From contig JAILWY010000007.1 of assembly GCA_022113835.1 (NCBI GenBank), positions 2,051,001-2,115,000 on the forward strand: DNA of 64,000 nucleotides. The letters are read 5' to 3'. Positions 11,525 through 23,834 of the stretch are shown here, piece by piece (position 1 is the first letter of the stretch; every line of letters begins with the position of its first letter). The notes beneath the pieces are model-generated. The model was not told the DNA's origin and made no database searches. It saw only the letters and a list, made by a program, of their open reading frames with translations. Origin of the DNA: Atopsyche davidsoni. Its lineage: Eukaryota; Arthropoda; Insecta; Trichoptera; Hydrobiosidae. The translations under genes were made by a program, and so were the position numbers.

Positions 11525-11735
11525 ATAATATTACTAATATGATTTGGCACATTAGTTCACACATAGAAGATGATTAAAGAAATTCTCAGAAAAATATCAT
11601 CGTAATTTGTGTGGGATTTGAACCCACATCCCCAGGCTTACCGCATCCATTAATCGAGAATTTTTAATAATCATACTCTACATATGAACCAATGTGCCCA
11701 GGCCAACCAATATTTAGTGATTTGCAAGCACTTTT
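11525..11735 (-). mobile_element. TIR element with tRNA-like centre, both arms present
   Basis: Best copy for seeing both ends. On the plus strand it opens with the right arm (TTTGGCACATTAGTTCACAC), passes a perfect box B on the minus strand (GGATTTGAACC read on plus, 11614-11624), and closes with the left arm AATGTGCCCAGGCC. The box A region between is deleted. The arms are imperfect inverted repeats of about 45 bp. Confidence 0.75.
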
Positions 11736-11824
11736 TGTACAAAGTAACAAGTGAAGCTTTTTTAAATCAATTTAGCCAAGACGCGCACCATCATATGCAT
11801 ATGTCTATTTTTTGGATTGAGTGT

Positions 11825-11870
11825 GCTTACAAATCACTAAATATTAGTTGGCCTGGGCACATTGGTTATG
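11825..11870 (+). repeat. Inverted copy of the left arm of the TIR element
   Basis: About 36 bp are the reverse complement of 11689-11730, including AAATCACTAAATATTAGTTG and GGCCTGGGCACATTGGTT. This forms a larger inverted repeat with the preceding element around a 100-bp spacer. Confidence 0.65.
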
Positions 11871-11934
11871 GTATATTCGAATCCATTTTTTTTTTGTTTT
11901 TCACAGCCGCATTGAACTTGAAAAGCGATTCGAA

Positions 11935-12260
11935 CGGCCCAAGCAGCACCTGAGCCTGCGGATACGTGCACGCACGTACAGCTGACAGGAAAAGTCGTCG
12001 AAACAATGCGTAGCGAGAATGAAAGCGCCTGCACCCCCCGCAGGTGAGAGCGCCGCAAATAGCCGCGCGGGCGGGAGCGAGAGGGCGAGAGAGGCCGCGG
12101 ACACACGAGACGGGTTCCTTAAATGGATTCTCGCCAAGTCGGCGGCCGGCCCGGGGCGGGGGCGGGGGCAGGGGGGCGGCGGGGGAGGGGGCAGGGGCGG
12201 GGGAGGGGGCAGGGGGCGGGGGAGGGGGCAGGGGCGGGGCGGGGGGCGGATAAGCGAGCC
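11935..12260. other. GC-rich island with G-rich tract
   Basis: CpG-rich segment whose second half (12152-12248) is a nearly uninterrupted series of G runs of four to six. It could form G-quadruplexes on the plus strand. The glycine- and arginine-rich open frames are compositional. It resembles in mirror image the C-rich tract at 1034-1173. Confidence 0.5.
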
Positions 12261-12439
12261 CACCTACAGATTATGCCACAATAATGCGGCGTTATGGAAA
12301 AAATCTACGCGCCAATAAAACACGGCGGGCACAATGAAAATAGTCACAATTCACTAAAATAGATGTCCAGCTTTGATGGTGCAAAACAAATATATAAATA
12401 ATCCTACAGTATAATTTTTTTTTTTTTCTATTATAAATA

Positions 12440-12792
12440 CAGTAATACCCCGCTTTACGCGAGGGATACGTTCCGGAAAAAATCGCGTTACGTGAAAATC
12501 GCGTATATCGGGGTTTACGATTAAACATGCATACATAGAAAATACGAATTATTTGAATTAATCGCTTTTAATTCTAAGAACACTTTATGCAGTATTACAT
12601 GTTGTTTTTACTGAAAAATACATCTATTGTCTTCTTGTAAAATACGTTCGTAACGCCCAACGCTGTTTTTTAATTGTTAAGAGAAGTCAATGACTAAATT
12701 GTGTACATACACATGCTTAAAATAAGAAATTCGCGTAATGCGAGGCATTTTAGCGCGAAATTTGCGGGGTCGCGTAAAACGGGGTATTACTG
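12440..12792. mobile_element. pogo/Tigger-like MITE, copy 1
   Basis: The termini CAGTAATACCCCGCTTTACG and the reverse complement of GTAAAACGGGGTATTACTG form a TIR of about 20 bp, with TA on both sides (12438-12439 and 12793-12794) as target duplication. No transposase is encoded, and the terminal pattern is typical of pogo/Tigger elements. Related copies are at 15049 and 56400. Confidence 0.8.
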
Positions 12793-13034
12793 TACGTGTA
12801 AATTTTTAAATATTTTTTGACGCCTCAGTTTCATTGTGAGATAAAAAAATCGAATGAAAATATACTTTACATTAACTTTTGTGGATGCAGAATTTAAAGT
12901 GGTATGTATCATGATAAAATAATTTATATTATTGATGCAAAACAAACATATTCCTTCAGTTTTTTAAAATATAAATAATTTTTTTTAAAAATTATGTAAA
13001 TCTTGCAAATCGTCCATACCTCCCTGCCTAACCC

Positions 13035-13300
13035 TGCTCAGTTCGTTCTTATGGAGTTGAGGCCTGGACAAAGCGACCATGCGAATGCTTGACTACGTCA
13101 TTTTTAAAACAATAAATGTAGCATCCTGCAGCTGATTGTCCGAGGAAAAATCAAAGGAAAAAAGGGCATCGGAAGGTGGAAACTTGCGTGGATGCGGAAT
13201 TTACGCCAGAAGCTGGAAAATACAGCCGAATCAGTGAGCCTGCCCCAGGATAGCAATATATTCAATGAATTGTCACTAACCTCCCACGAAGAGAAGCACT
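13035..13300 (+). pseudogene. LINE C-terminal remnant
   Basis: YGVEAWT (13050-13070) is the 'YG.E.W' block that follows the reverse transcriptase fingers in many LINEs. A one-base shift then gives KATMRMLDYV. Further on LQLIVRGKIKGKKGIGR and AWMRNLRQKLENTAESVSL match the 'GRR..W..NLR' C-terminal block and the tail of the 6945 and 9441 copies. Internal deletion and frameshifts make it non-functional. Confidence 0.7.
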
Positions 13301-13304
13301 AAAA

Positions 13305-15045
13305 GAAGAATAAAATTTAACAAGATAAAAAAAAAAATTAATCTTTGTGAATTGTTTTTTTTTTTGTTTGTTTAGACAACAGAAGACCTAAGAAGAAATT
13401 AAAGTTCAGCAAAAAATACGTATTGTATAGTTGTATGCCAAATCAAGATACGGATTTTCAATTATGATAAAATCTTTTTAATGACATATTAAGGATTAAT
13501 AGGTCGTTGCTAAGATCAGGATCAATTAGTTTATATAACATTTAAATATTTCATCAAGATGAGTAATAAAGTTAAAATAAAAACAAAGTCTTTACTAAAA
13601 AAATTGACCATCAAATTAAGGTAAAATAAATTGGACACTCACTTAAATATTTCAGTAAATATTCAGACTGGATAACTGGATTTTCATTTTTAATAATTTT
13701 TATCGGATGTTTATGTTTTTTTTATTATCTCGAATAATTAATAGAACCTGGTAGAATTAATAGAAGCATTTAACGTGTTCAAGGACCACTTAGCGATTGG
13801 AAGGAATGTGCAAAGCCAAGTTGTAGGTGTAAAAGGCACTTGAACTATCTTGAGACTGAAATTGCCAGAGTCTGGTTATGCTGAAAGTCTTTAGACTGGA
13901 TTTCTTGGGTCATTGACTGAGCTAAAGAAAAACGTATTATGCTTTTCCAAGCCTTGTTTAATTATACATAAAATATTCAGTTGTATCAGTATTTGGTTGA
14001 TTAGTGGTAGTTCTTGTTTTTTTGCATTTTTGATGTGGGAACGAAGCAGTAGCAGGAAAGATGAAAACAACAAAGGAAGCAGCTGATGTTGTTGTCTCGT
14101 AGTCCGTAGCAGATATGTTACACACGTAGACAAGTCACAGAAAATATGACATTCTTTCGAGGCAAAATAATCATTGAAGTGATTAAAACATATGCTTATA
14201 TACTAGACTTTATACTTTTGAAGTGTAAAAAATTGCAGAGCATTTTGGAAGATGTTTGAGTTATGATGCCAATAGTTGATATTACATTTTCATAGTATGT
14301 TTGATGCCAGTAGCAACATCTGCAGTAGCTGGCAAGCAGTGCATACTTCTGAATCTCTATTAAAGATAATAACTTATCAAAGTCAGAGCACGATTATAGT
14401 TCATGACAGTACATCTTGGAATAGCATGCACGTGGAGAAGCAGCTGCCAGTGGATGATATAATCTACCACCCCAGAATCACCAGGGCTGGGGTTGCCAGT
14501 GACTAGTAAAGATGACGACCATCGTTAATTATTTTAATTGGTCGACATTAATAGGGCTTTGAAGCGGTTGCAGCTCATTAGCTCTGCTCTAATTGTTGTT
14601 ATTCAATCGCTATAGTGATGGGAAAATCGTTTTTTTTGAACATGACGATTTTTAAAATTTGCATCGACACGTATTATGTCAATACAAATCATCTTACTTT
14701 TAATACATAGTATTTAAAAATGTACAACCTCAAATTCAACGCACATAAAAATGTATAAAAAAAATATTCAAGAGACACTCAAGCATAGTACTCGCGTGGG
14801 AAGTACATAACATACATTATAGAACATTTATTACTCGCATTGCCTAACTCTAAAATTAATAAAGATAAAAAGAAACAAATTGCTTTATGGTTTATGCTGA
14901 TGCATAATATGCAATTTATTTACTGAGATACTTTTGAGTAAAATCAAATTTTCGTTTGATGAGATCAACGTAACAGATTGGTAAACCAGTAAAATTAATA
15001 ATGTATTTTTTTTTTTTAATGTGTTAGAATATTGCAAACATACAA
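13305..15045. other. Gene-free stretch, nothing recognised
   Basis: AT-rich with long A and T runs. I see no repeat family shared with the rest of the window and no credible coding frame. Confidence 0.4.
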
Positions 15046-15048
15046 ATA

Positions 15049-15411
15049 CACTAATACCCCGCTTTATGCGGTTTCTATTTAACATACATAGTCAAAACTT
15101 AATACAAAAAAGTACGAATCATTTGAATCAATCATTGTAAGAACATTTTATGCAGTATTACATGTTATTTTTACTGAAAATCTATTGTTTTTTGGGTTGG
15201 GTTCGGTTAGGTTTTTTTACGTTCTTGTAAAATACGTTCATAACACCCAACGCTGTTTTTAATAGTTAAGACAAGTCAATGACTACATTATGTCCATACA
15301 CATTCTTAAAATAAGTAATTCGCGTAATGCGAGGCATTTTAACGCGATATTTGAAATTCGCGTTATAGTGAAACCGCGCATAACGGGGTCGCGTAAAGCG
15401 GGGTCTTACTG
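15049..15411. mobile_element. pogo/Tigger-like MITE, copy 2
   Basis: Starts CACTAATACCCCGCTTTATG and ends GCGGGGTCTTACTG between TA dinucleotides. The interior matches copy 1 (for example TTCGCGTAATGCGAGGCATT), and this copy keeps an extra AATTCGCGTTATAGTGAAAC segment near its right end. Confidence 0.78.
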
Positions 15412-15480
15412 TAATATGTGTGTGATAGTTTAAAATAATTTTGTCACAGAATTTATGATTGGACAAAAATTTGGCTTAAG

Positions 15481-15596
15481 GGGGACGGAGGGGTGTCGAG
15501 GGGGCTGTAAGGGGGCTGTAAGTGGGCAGCAAGGGGGCTGTAAGGGGGCAGCAAGGGGGCAGCAAGGGGGCGGTAAGGGGACGGCAAGGGGGTGCC
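15481..15596. repeat. 11-bp G-rich minisatellite
   Basis: About ten tandem units of GGGGGCNGYAA, with C(T/A)G(T/C)AA variants. The G runs at 11-bp spacing make a G-quadruplex possible. The array ends where the satellite below begins to be recognisable. Confidence 0.85.
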
Positions 15597-15674
15597 TCGC
15601 CGGTAGCTGCATGGCTATAATAAGCCACATGGCGTCCTGGCGGCCCGAGCTGATAACACATTCATGGCCGCCGA

Positions 15675-17078
15675 GCTATTTCCATCTCCTCGCACGAAGT
15701 CTTGCCCTTGCCGAGCTTTTCAATCATTTTCCGCTGCGGCCGTTATAATCGAAATTATCAATTGATTTTAGTATCTTGTAGATAGCTATATACATGAAAA
15801 AAATTATATTTCCATCTCCTCGCTCGCCTTGCCAGCTTTTCAATCATTTTCCGCTGCGGCCGTTATAATCGAAATTATCAATTGATTTTAGTATCTTGTA
15901 GATAGCTATATACATGAAAAAAAATATATTTCCATCTCCTCGCTCGCCTTGTTGAGCTTTACAATCATTTTCCGCTGCGGCCGATATAATGAAAATTATC
16001 GAATCTCCCCAATTGTAGACGGCTACATACAAGAAAAATATAATATTTCCACCTACTCGCATGGCTTTTCGCCCTTGCCGAGCCTTTGAACCATTTTCCG
16101 CTGCGGCCGTTATAATCGAAATTATCAATTGATTTTAGTATCTTGTAGATAGCTATATACAAGAAAAGTATAATATTTCCATCTTTAAGTACGGCGTCTC
16201 GCCCTTACCGAGCATTCCAATGTAATAAAAATGGTCGAACTCCCCCAATTGATTTTAATACCTTGTAGACGGCTACATACAAGAAAAATATAAACCTTCC
16301 ACCTACTCGCATGGTATCTCGCCCTTGACGAGCTTTTGAATCAATTTCCGCTGCGGCTGATATAATGAAAATTATCGAATCTCCCCAATTTATTTTAATA
16401 CTCGTACCTTGTAGACGGCTACATACAAGAAAAAAAAATTAATTTCTACCTACTCGCATGGCGTCTCGCCCTTGTCGAGCTTTTCAATCATTTTCCGCTG
16501 CGGCCGATATAATCGAAATTATCAATTGATTTTAGTACCTTGTATATAGCTATATACAAGAAAAATATAATATTTCCATCTACTCGGATGGCGTCCAATT
16601 CCAATCATTTTCCACTACGGTTGATACAACGAAAATTATCGAATCTCCCCGATTGATTTTAATACTTGTTACCTTGTAAACGGCTAGATACAAGCAAAAT
16701 ATAATATTTCCATCTACTCGAATGGCGTCTCGCCCTAGCTTTTGAATCATTTTCCGCTGCAGCCGATATAATCGAAATTATCAATTGATTTAAGTATCTT
16801 GTATATAGCTATATACAAGAAAAATATTATATTTCCAACTACTCGCACGGCGTCTCGCCCTTGACGAGCTTTCCAATCATTTTCCGCTGCGGTTGATACA
16901 ATAAAAATTATCGAATCTCCCCATTTGATTTCAATACCTTGTAGATAGCTACATACAAGAAAAATATAATATTTTCATCTACTCGCATGGCGTTTCGCCC
17001 TTGCCGAGCTTTTGAATCATTTTCCGCTGCGGCCTATATAAGAAAATTATCAAATGTTCTCAATTGATTGTAATACTC
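15675..17078. repeat. Tandem satellite, about 11 monomers of 117-147 bp
   Basis: The landmark CCGCTGCGG or a variant recurs at 15731, 15851, 15972, 16098, 16348, 16495, 16612, 16754, 16884 and 17024, with one degenerate monomer near 16215. Two monomer types exist. Type A has AATCGAAATTATCAATTG and a 'tagctatata' core. Type B has ATCGAATCTCCCC and 'ggctacatac'. They alternate A-B from 16348 onward, giving a dimer of about 265 bp. Each monomer holds a near-palindrome, perfect at 16541 (CTTGTATATAGCTATATACA, then AG). Open frames across it are periodic artefacts. Confidence 0.9.
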
Positions 17079-17079
17079 C

Positions 17080-18710
17080 AAACGCTAATCGAGGTATTAA
17101 AATACGCAATAAATCGATTACATGTATGAATTGTTGTATTCAATTCATCTCACTAGCAAGAATGTCTCCTGGCAGCGGAACATATTGTATTAATGAATTA
17201 TTGGGAAAAAGTTGATCACGCCGGACCCAATCGAGGCGGATCCTGGCATCGGAATGGAGTTAAGTTAAACTTAGCCGGCTTATTTCGCGATTTGTAAATA
17301 TACAGTTATTCCTGCCTCTGCCTTTCGAGTGCGAATCTGAGCTTCTCAGAAATACGCTGGCCCAAGGCGATACTGGAATATTGCCTCGAAAAACAACCAC
17401 TTGTGTAAAATGTGTTTTGGGGGTGTTGTTATTGTAAACTGCGTTCTTGGTGCTAGAACGCGTTATTAGAATTGAAATTGATCCTATTTGAGAAAAAATA
17501 ATTCAATTTCATGATTTTTCTACAGTATTTCTTAGGCTATGTTTTCAAACCCAATTGATAATCCCATGATCCTGTGCGCAGGTTGTGGGGCTTACAAGGT
17601 TTGGTTTAGGTTGTAACGTATATATATATATATAGATTTCTCTATTTTAGTAATTGAGTTTATGTAAAGAAAAATGTGTAAAAAAAAAACTTTTTATACG
17701 TAATATATATTTTTTACAACGTGCGTGTTGTGTACGCAATTTTAACAAAATTAGTTTAAAGTATCTGCGTTATCTGAAAATACTTTTTGAATACGAATTA
17801 TAAATTATTGATGGTACGATAAAGTCAATGTTTTGACTTGTATAATTCGCTCATCATTAACTCAGTGGGATGTTTACAGTGGACGGGAATAACGCGGCAA
17901 ACCATCATTCTGTCGCGAGAGTTCAACGAACCCGCCAACGAAAAAAAGTCACCCAACGGGACGCAATTTGCGACCGACTTGCAATCAGCCAGCAACTTCC
18001 GATTTTGCGTTGTTTACTAAGGCAAAACCATTAAAAAAATATTTAAAATAAAGGGACGCTATTGAGTGATTGCAAATCTTAGAGTCGCTTAGTGGTTTTA
18101 TTAATCTCCGAGCTCGGAGGGAGAATCCTTTCGTTTGCAGCTGAGTCATTTCACGCAAGAATTCCACCTGTAATTGCATGCCAAAATTAGAACTGCACTC
18201 AGGTGATCTCCAACTGTGTCAGGATCATGCAGTCTTAAAACGATGCCAAACGCTGGAGGTGTGCGTCTTTATTTATGTTCTCGCGAAGATACATTCGAAA
18301 TTATGTTATTACTGGCGAATCACGAATAGCTCGGACGTTTGTGCGAACGATGAAATTCTCGTTGCCAACTTTGCACATTTGGAATATTTAACAACTTTTG
18401 ATGGCTTACAAAACCGTAAACTTTCCATTCGCATGAGTAAACGATCATTAAAAAATGTGAGGCTTTCATGTTTATATAATCTAAGGAGAAGTTTATAACA
18501 GTGGCGTGCGGTCCACAAGCAATTTAAAAAAATGCATGTTTTTGTGATTTCAGTTAAGCCTCTTATTAATCAGGCTTATTTATTTTTATTGCATGTATGA
18601 GTTACATTTCTGTTATGATAAGTAAATCGCGTAATAATTTAAAACTGTCAACAATGTGTATTGATACTATATATAGGAAGCCACAAGGTAATTAATTCAC
18701 AGAATACGTG
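17080..18710. other. Gene-free stretch
   Basis: Mostly AT-rich. GC-elevated patches at 17150-17300 and 17870-18010 could be conserved non-coding pieces. A short (TA)n lies at 17619-17634. Nothing coding recognised. Confidence 0.4.
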
Positions 18711-18714
18711 CATA

Positions 18715-18800
18715 AAAGGTATTTTTGACTATTTACTACATGACTTCATAGCTGGTAAACAAGTGTGCTAACCACTGGAGCAGTAAGGCATAGGTTGGAT
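18715..18800 (-). repeat. tRNA-derived SINE head
   Basis: On the minus strand CTCCAGTGGTTAGCACAC is a box A-like segment of the kind that begins tRNA-derived SINEs. The box B position is degenerate. No intact tRNA fold. Confidence 0.42.
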
Positions 18801-18804
18801 TATT

Positions 18805-20485
18805 AAATACCTTTTAGCCCTGACAGGCGACGAAAGACGATTAGATGTTGCAAGTGTCGAAACAAATATTTGATGCAAAAAAAATATATGAAGGTTAAAA
18901 TGAAACTTATCTTACAGACAAGTGATTAATACGACTATAATGTTACGCGAAAAAAGATAATAGTCTATTAAAAATTACGTACTGATCATTAATTACGGGA
19001 TGCTGGCGCACGTCATAAAAAGTCTGCACACTGTTTCGACCAACGAAGCCTATTTCAACAGTCTATTGATAAGCTGTTTAAATTTTACTACGCATTTAAG
19101 ATTGAATTAAACAAGGGTTAAGTTAACTGATAGACCATAAAAATTGTATATAATTATACATATTGCATAAAACGCAAAAAATTATACACATGCTTGTGGC
19201 TTGTGTTTACTTGTCCCACCCTTCCAGAAAAATCTAGATTTTCAGCAGAAGTACCTCAGTGTGGTTATACGTTTCTTGTGTTCAGATCCTTTGAGGTTGT
19301 ATTTGCACGCCTCGGTGCAGTCTTGAGCTCTTGGCTGTTTAAATTTAATTTCTGAAAAGCGCATTAGGGTTATTCCTGCACTCAACAATCACGCAAGATT
19401 AACTGAACACATGCCGAGAGACGTAGGAGGGCGAGTCACCCAGAGGGTATTTAGCGAAAACAAGCAGAGTGCCTCTGCAAACACAGCTGAGATGATAAAT
19501 CTCCAGCGGGGTATAATTAGCCATGATGAATGGAAATGGCAACGTGAGTCATCAACCGTCACGTGACAAGCGACTGAAAGTCTATTTCCGCCCTGAATGC
19601 TTTGTTTTTCAGAGATGCCGTAGTATTACGGAGTTGTGTGACATTCAATGTGTTCGTAGGTTTTATCCGGATATATCTGAAGCCGTCTTCAGATATATTC
19701 ATTTCAGTTGTTGGGTGTAAAAGTGCCGCGAAAAAAACATTTTTTCCCTCGTCGTTTCATGTGCAAATTGATTGCTTAAGAACGCTTTGTGATTCATGAT
19801 CGTACGCAGTGTTTAGATGGCGATGCGATAAACAATTTTCGGGGAATAAACAGTGATTTCAACGCGCATGATAATTTTCAACAATCTGCTTTCGGGTGAT
19901 TTGTAAATATTTATGTTGGCAGCATTGCTAATTTTGAAGCGCTTCAATTCCCAGCTTTTTTATATTACAAAAAAAAAAAAAAAAAAAACCTGTCCGTCAA
20001 TCAGAGGAATAATTTTTATATGAATTACACAAAATGAAGAAACACACTTTGAAATGACGAGGCTGTCCAAAAATGCATACACTGCCAAAATGCAAAACGC
20101 CGAAAAATTATTAATTTCAACACAGCTCATTTTGACCACAGTGACCCTGTAACATAGACAGAATTTTAGCCAAGCATAACATGCGTACAATCTCTCAAGT
20201 GTCTGTAAAGTATCTTATCAATAATATCCCAATTTTTTTTGCTGATTTGAGACCAGCTTATGTACCGAAGAACTTGCTTGACGAAATTGATTGAGATTGA
20301 AAAACATTCATGTGTATTTAATTGGTAGCATGCAATCGATGTTCTGTAAATAAACTCGCTTATTTAATGCTCAACAGATGTTGATTCGACTACCCCGATA
20401 AATTATTTTAATATCTTCAAAATCGAGCATTTCAACAAGCAGACAGTGTTTCGAGTAAACACATAAATAATACAATTCCAAATAC
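18805..20485. other. Gene-free stretch with one GC patch
   Basis: AT-rich apart from 19385-19560, which is GC-elevated. A 21-base A run lies near 19969-19988. Nothing else recognised. Confidence 0.4.
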
Positions 20486-20489
20486 GCAA

Positions 20490-20700
20490 ATGACCTGTGA
20501 CGTCACGTCCGCTACGTTTAGACGAGACTTCCGGCGGCTGTCAAATAAAAGGCGGAAAAATACGTATTAAATGCGTAATCGTAGACGGGGAAAAAGGCGT
20601 GCTGATATCTTCATCTGTGCGAGTCAAAATGGAGAAAAAATAACAGATGCTACGCCGCGACATGGAAAATAATTAACTATACGCCATTTGGCTGTCAGCG
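20490..20700. promoter_or_regulatory. Putative regulatory island with CRE palindrome
   Basis: GC-elevated segment containing the full CRE/ATF palindrome GTGACGTCAC (20497-20506) beside an octamer-like ACGCAAATGA, and further homeodomain-like strings (GGCTGTCAAATAAAAG, ATGCGTAATCG). Regulatory function is inferred from motif content only. Confidence 0.35.
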
Positions 20701-20919
20701 GAATACAGATTTTTTTTATTTAAAATAATCATTTTATATTATATCATCGATATATTATTTCTATTTTTATTTATTATTTTTACTCATGTACTTCAAATAT
20801 TGTTATCCAAATAGTATAACATTCAATCTGCATAGCAAAAAGACTTGAAACATTCAGGTGACTAGATAAAATGATACTATGATTAAGATATGTTATTTAA
20901 CCTTAGGGTTAATCAAATT

Positions 20920-21160
20920 TATATATAAAGGTGTCCCAAAATTAACGCAAGATTTGAATTAAATAGAAAACGCAGTTTTTAGTCTTTTGATTGTTATTTT
21001 TTAAATGAATCATAAAGTCAATACAATAGGGTTATTTATGAAATAACACATTGGGTTAGGTTAGGAATTTTATCCAATTTCGGCAGAAAGAACTGTGTTA
21101 TGGCGATTTATGTAAAATAAATTCAAATCTTGCGTTAATTTTGGGACACCTTTATATATA
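20920..21160. mobile_element. MITE with perfect 40-bp TIRs
   Basis: A 241-bp element whose two ends are identical inverted repeats for about 40 bp, beginning TATATATAAAGGTGTCCCAA. The 'ggtgtccca' terminus and TA-rich flanks point to the Tc1/mariner superfamily. No coding capacity. The perfect termini suggest a relatively young copy. Confidence 0.88.
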
Positions 21161-21169
21161 TAAAAACAT

Positions 21170-22325
21170 ATATAATTTAAAAAAGAATATAATTTAAAAT
21201 TACAATATATTTTTCACTCACATGTTTGAAGACAAACTTTAATATGAATACTTATCAAATATATTATATCTTACAGTCAACATTACAGAGTTTATGAATA
21301 AAACTGAAAAAAATTTAGATGTGTTATTTAACCATTTAATCTTTTTTTAAATTTTATTTAAAGCAACAAATTATCAATAATTTAATTAAAACTATCATAG
21401 ACTCAGTGGATAGCTGCAGTGCTACTAAAGAGCAAATTTTGAGTCAAAGGATTAAATTTGATAATTTGAGCAAACTTAGCGTCAGATATGCTATTTAACC
21501 GAATAATTTATCGATGTCTTGTGCTATATTCTCATTCACTATACGACAAACCCAAATAACAATAATATCATCAACACTATCTGAGACTATGATGCATGGG
21601 TGCAGTGTTCCAACCCATCAAACATGAAAGTGATTGCGAGTCCGACTGTCTTTGGTTAAGATTTATCGTTCAGCTGGTATCAAGACTCGGCCATTCATTT
21701 GCGAAAGTCTATGATTTTATTTATATCCCGTACAAATATAAATGTTACGCAACTGGCAGGAGACTCGGCGACTCCATTGTGCGAAAATATACCGAGATAT
21801 GACCGCAATACATTATGTTCATATTATTTAAAAATAATTGTGTCTGGCGTTTGAATAGTTCGCAGAGAATATTTTTATTGAGATGCTATTTTTATTTTTA
21901 TATTTAATCAGATCAGGTGCTATCTATAAATTATCCTCTATCAGATTGGAATGATTGATATGTTGAATGTTAAGCTTTTGAATGAAGATGAAATAAAAAT
22001 AAATTTGAAATTTTTTTTCAGAAAAATAAGGATAATACTGACAAAATAATTTAAAAAAATGCAATAACAAGATCAAGTATACAAAAGCTTAAAAAAATGC
22101 TGCGAAAATCGTAATTTTCAGGATAAGCTTCATATATCCAAAATCATGTAAAAATAATGATCGTTACTATACACTAAATATACTGAATAATAAACATCAT
22201 AGAAGGTCATGTTTAAAAAAAAGTCACAAATAAGGCTATCGCGAGGATAAAAAAATTAAAATTTCTGGTTATCAAGTAAAACAGATATATCCCTGATGTC
22301 ACGAATATAAAAATGCTTTAACAAT
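21170..22325. other. AT-rich stretch, nothing recognised
   Basis: No named repeat or coding signal. A moderately GC-rich patch lies at 21590-21800. Confidence 0.4.
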
Positions 22326-22329
22326 ATCG

Positions 22330-22560
22330 TATGTCTTATTTATTGGATTGAACGTCAATCAGATGCGTATTTATTACCCATTACGGGTTTATTATAATTT
22401 GATTAGGCACATTAGTTCATACTCCTGGTTTACATGGCCGGTGTACTAACCCTTGTACTAACGGATCACTTCCGTTTATCGAGAATTTTTAACAATCATA
22501 CTCTACATATGAACCAATGTGCCCAGGCCAACCAATATTTAGTGATTTGCAAGCACTGGA
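22330..22560 (-). mobile_element. TIR element with tRNA-like centre plus flanking module
   Basis: Begins with the flanking module GTCAATCAGATGCGTATTTA..TACGGGTTTATTATA, also seen at 30645, 31436 and 47272. The truncated right arm TTAGGCACATTAGTTCATA, the box A region and the complete left arm ending CCCAGGCCAACC follow. Box B is deleted. Confidence 0.7.
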
Positions 22561-22898
22561 CTTTTTGAACAAAGTAACAATTCGTAATCGTTAGAATCAC
22601 TAGAATGTCAGTTTAAAAAAACACTATGAAAGCTATAACAATGCAAAGCTCCACGGATCCAATAGATAAGCTTTGAAAGCTTTCCCAACCCACCTCACGA
22701 AAATAAAGCTCACCTCCAATGTCAAGCCGCGCCACGGTCAGTCGGCTAATTATAGAGACCCGCTGAGTGAAAATATTCTTTTCCACGCGACCCGACCGAA
22801 CAAAAAGAAAATAATGTCACGGTTTACCTCGACAACAGCGTCCGCAAGCTTATTTTTACAATAAGAGGTTTGTGCTAACGAAGGGTTATTCTATCTAG

Positions 22899-22940
22899 AC
22901 CAGCGGCGGCGAAACTGTGGCGCGCGAGCCATTTTAGATA
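22899..22940 (+). repeat. Solitary hAT-type terminus
   Basis: CAGCGGCGGCGAAACTGTGG followed by CGCGCGAGCC resembles the terminal inverted repeat of hAT transposons (CAGNGGTTCNCAAACT). I found no partner end. Confidence 0.35.
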
Positions 22941-22944
22941 ACGA

Positions 22945-23830
22945 GATATTGATATGAGAAAAGTTGACTCCATATTTATGTGGTATTGATTATATGACAT
23001 ATGACTCTACACAACAATCGAATGCTGACTAGCCAAAAGCTTTGTTGCATACCAAACCATAAAAATAAAAACCTGAAGCTTTATGTGCGCTTTTATAATA
23101 CGAAGCCATAAGTAAGAGTGAGAAGATTTTATAAAAAAAAAACTGTCAATTGCAGGTTGACATTTTTTTGTCATAGCTTGTTATAGAATAACGATTTTAA
23201 TAAAAATAAACAGATTCTTGTAAACGTTGCCAGCGTATAAAAAATTCGAGGACGCATAATTAGTAGTATTTTTTAAAAAATTTAAGTTGATTTACGGACT
23301 AGTTGGGCTCTCGGCGAGTGACTTATGCGATTCCTCTGCCAGACTTCCGCATGGTAAATTGTTTTAGTATCGTTCGATTTAATCTCATTTATTTCCCGGA
23401 ATAAGACACTGGATTTCATTCAAATTATTTACGTCTTGAAGCACCTCATTATTTCCTAGGACAGTTTAAACTTAAACTGAGCGAAGAGATAATATGAATT
23501 CGAACCGAGTATTCGTGGTCATTGTTTTATTTATTTTGCTTGTAAAGCGCCCTACTCACGAAACTGAAAACGATTTTATAATTAATCGGTTACATTCTTA
23601 TATATATATTTTTTTAATTTCAAGCCCATAGAGCGCTCTTCGCTTTAAGTAAAGTATGACACAGTACTACTATTTTTTTTAAATTATCACCAAAACTGCC
23701 AGTGTTATTAATAAACATAAATCAAAATCAAAGATTTGTTATTACAATGAAAATATTTTTAAGAAAAAAAATGAAGGTTACGAGTATTTAACAGACGGAA
23801 TGTAAAACGGGTTTTATGAAACGAGGTTTT
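22945..23830. other. AT-rich stretch, nothing recognised
   Basis: No repeat family or coding evidence seen. Confidence 0.4.
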
Positions 23831-23834
23831 GTTT

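Noticed and set aside
12019..12318. 99-codon Gly/Arg-rich open frame
   Set aside because: It is read from a G-run tract. The composition forces Gly/Arg codons, and no domain, start context or splice pattern supports it.
15844..16162. Open frames of 65-94 codons on the minus strand
   Set aside because: They repeat with the satellite period and are translations of satellite monomers.
15481..17078. CRISPR array
   Set aside because: Repeats have no unique spacers and vary in length, and the context is eukaryotic. It is a minisatellite and satellite.
17210..17290. 5S rRNA-like segment
   Set aside because: Only a short GAGTTAAG string agrees. The rest of the internal control region is absent.
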